DNA of 6,583 nucleotides from positions 1-6,583 of the forward strand of contig RFIY01000142.1 in assembly GCA_003695505.1 (NCBI GenBank). The letters run 5' to 3'. Below, in pieces: positions 5,451 through 6,583 of the stretch. The translations under genes were made by a program, and so were the position numbers. The notes under the pieces are model-generated. The model was given only the letters and a program-made list of their open reading frames with translations, was not told the origin of the DNA and ran no database searches. Source of the DNA: Candidatus Dadabacteria bacterium (GTDB lineage Bacteria > J088). Within the stretch, counting starts at the first letter, position 1. Each line of letters opens with the position of its first letter.

Positions 5451-6583
5451 ATGCACTCAGTTAACACTGTATCAGCCCCTGTCCCAGCCACCGCGCTGCC
5501 ATTGCCGCCGCTGGATCGCTCGCCCGAACGGGCCCTGTACCCGTTGCGCTTCTACACCGATATTCGCGGACTCGTCCAGCACCTCTGGGAAAAGAACGGT
5601 CCCGTCTTCACCGTTCCGCTACCCTTTTTGCCGATCACGGTGCTGATGGGACCGGATGCGGTTGAATTCGTGCTGTACGACCGCGATGGCAATTTTGCCA
5701 GTGGCCCGGCCTGGCATCCATTCATCGGCAGAGTCTTTCCGGGCGCGATCATGGCCATGGACGGCGGCCATCATCGCGCGCAACGCCGTATTCTGCAACA
5801 GGCCTTCACGAAAACCGCGCTACGCGGATATGTCGATCTGATGATGCCAAGAATCGCGGACCGCGTCTCACGCTGGACTCCGGCACATCGCGAACGCTGG
5901 ATACGCGCGTTCCCGACGGTCAAGCAACTGACCCTCGATGTCGCCGGCACCGTCTTTATGGGGCACGATTTTGGCCGCCAGACAAAACGCCTCAATCGAG
6001 CGTTCATTGACACCGTCGAGGCGGCCATCGCTCCGGTGCGCACACCGATTCCCCCGCTCAAGATGTGGCGGGGCGTACGAGGGCGCCGGCTGCTCGTCGA
6101 TCAGTTCACGAAGTTACTGCCTGAAAAGCGGCGGCAGGCGACGGCCGATCTGTTCAGCCAGCTTTGTCATGCACAGTCCGAACAGGGCGAACGGTTCACC
6201 GATCGTGAAATCATCGATCATATGATTTTCGTGATGATGGCGGCCCACGACACGTCGACCTCGACGTTGACGACCATGTTCTATCTGCTGGCGAAACATC
6301 CCGAGTGGCAGGAGCGCTGCCGCGAAGAGGCGTTCCGCATCAGCCCGGACACGCCCGACTACGACCGGCTCAACCAACTGGAACAGCTCGGATGGGTCAT
6401 GAAGGAGGCTCTGCGGATCTATCCGCCATTGACCGTCATGCCAAGGGTTGCCATCCGTGACTGTGCGTTCGCCGGCTATCGGATCCAGCGCGGCACGCTG
6501 GTCGGCATCGCGCCGATCCACACGCATCATATGCCCGAGCTGTGGAGCGATCCATATCGGTTCGATCCGGAACGCTTCGCCCC
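5451..6583 (+). CDS. Cytochrome P450 (3' truncated by the window edge)
   Basis: An open frame from ATG 5451 to the right edge encodes 377 residues plus two bases. It is a haem-thiolate monooxygenase, inserting oxygen from O2 into an unknown substrate with electrons from a redox partner not seen here. Visible P450 landmarks: C-helix HxxxR (H108-R112, haem propionate contact), I-helix oxygen-activation motif AAHDTS (264-269), K-helix ExxR as E319-A-L-R322 (KEALRIYPP), and PERF (373-376). The haem-binding Cys loop (FxxGxRxCxG) would follow shortly beyond the window, so catalytic integrity cannot be confirmed. No membrane anchor or signal is present; the N-terminus is a Pro/Ala-rich soluble leader. 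The start is constrained by an in-frame TAA at 5442-5444, making ATG 5451 the first available start; no Shine-Dalgarno precedes it. Subfamily and substrate cannot be named from this part. Confidence 0.93.
   Translation, partial: MHSVNTVSAPVPATALPLPPLDRSPERALYPLRFYTDIRGLVQHLWEKNGPVFTVPLPFLPITVLMGPDAVEFVLYDRDGNFASGPAWHPFIGRVFPGAIMAMDGGHHRAQRRILQQAFTKTALRGYVDLMMPRIADRVSRWTPAHRERWIRAFPTVKQLTLDVAGTVFMGHDFGRQTKRLNRAFIDTVEAAIAPVRTPIPPLKMWRGVRGRRLLVDQFTKLLPEKRRQATADLFSQLCHAQSEQGERFTDREIIDHMIFVMMAAHDTSTSTLTTMFYLLAKHPEWQERCREEAFRISPDTPDYDRLNQLEQLGWVMKEALRIYPPLTVMPRVAIRDCAFAGYRIQRGTLVGIAPIHTHHMPELWSDPYRFDPERFA

Noticed and set aside
6114-6530. A 138-codon open frame on the minus strand
   Set aside because: Antisense to the I-helix to K-helix part of the P450; no motif of its own.
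1-6583. CRISPR arrays, insertion sequences or tRNA-associated integration
   Set aside because: No spaced direct repeats, transposase or integrase frames, or repeated copy of the tRNA 3' end were seen; the DNA beside the tRNA is ordinary coding sequence.

Overview
This is a GC-rich, densely packed bacterial chromosomal window. It most likely comes from a gammaproteobacterium. The evidence is an ErpA-type A-type Fe-S carrier, a NarL/LuxR two-component pair, an M19 lipoprotein dipeptidase and a QueA homologue next to a tRNA gene. The order cannot be fixed from the sequence, and there is no sign of phage, insertion sequence or CRISPR.

Layout. At 1-1013 (+) lies the 3' end of a HisKA_3-type sensor kinase, translationally coupled (4-nt overlap) to a NarL-type response regulator. 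At 4763-1014 (-) a compact block is read leftwards: tRNA-Val(CAC), a secreted SpoIID/LytB-domain protein, a QueA-family protein, an M19 dipeptidase lipoprotein and an ErpA-like Fe-S carrier. The first four lie almost end to end (2-nt gap, 8-nt overlap, 4-nt overlap). erpA follows after 76 bp and seems to have its own promoter. At 4838-5398 (+) is a thioredoxin-fold protein with a CxxC site, transcribed divergently from the tRNA. At 5451 to the right edge (+) is a cytochrome P450, cut off before its haem-cysteine loop.

How it fits together. The response regulator and erpA genes converge with directly abutting stop codons. The block led by the tRNA looks like one transcription unit mixing housekeeping functions: tRNA, cell-wall remodelling, tRNA modification or a QueA derivative, peptide turnover and Fe-S assembly. 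No single pathway joins these genes, and the linkage may be only transcriptional.

Most worth a second look: (a) the tRNA gene encodes no CCA, and a GTG that is the only convincing start of the SpoIID gene lies two bases after its discriminator base, so 3' processing of the tRNA could create a nearly leaderless mRNA; (b) the QueA homologue lacks the HxMH motif of canonical QueA; (c) the tRNA and redoxin genes appear to share one overlapping bidirectional -10 element. I see no clear new multi-gene system; the novelty is mainly in gene arrangement and in the QueA variant.
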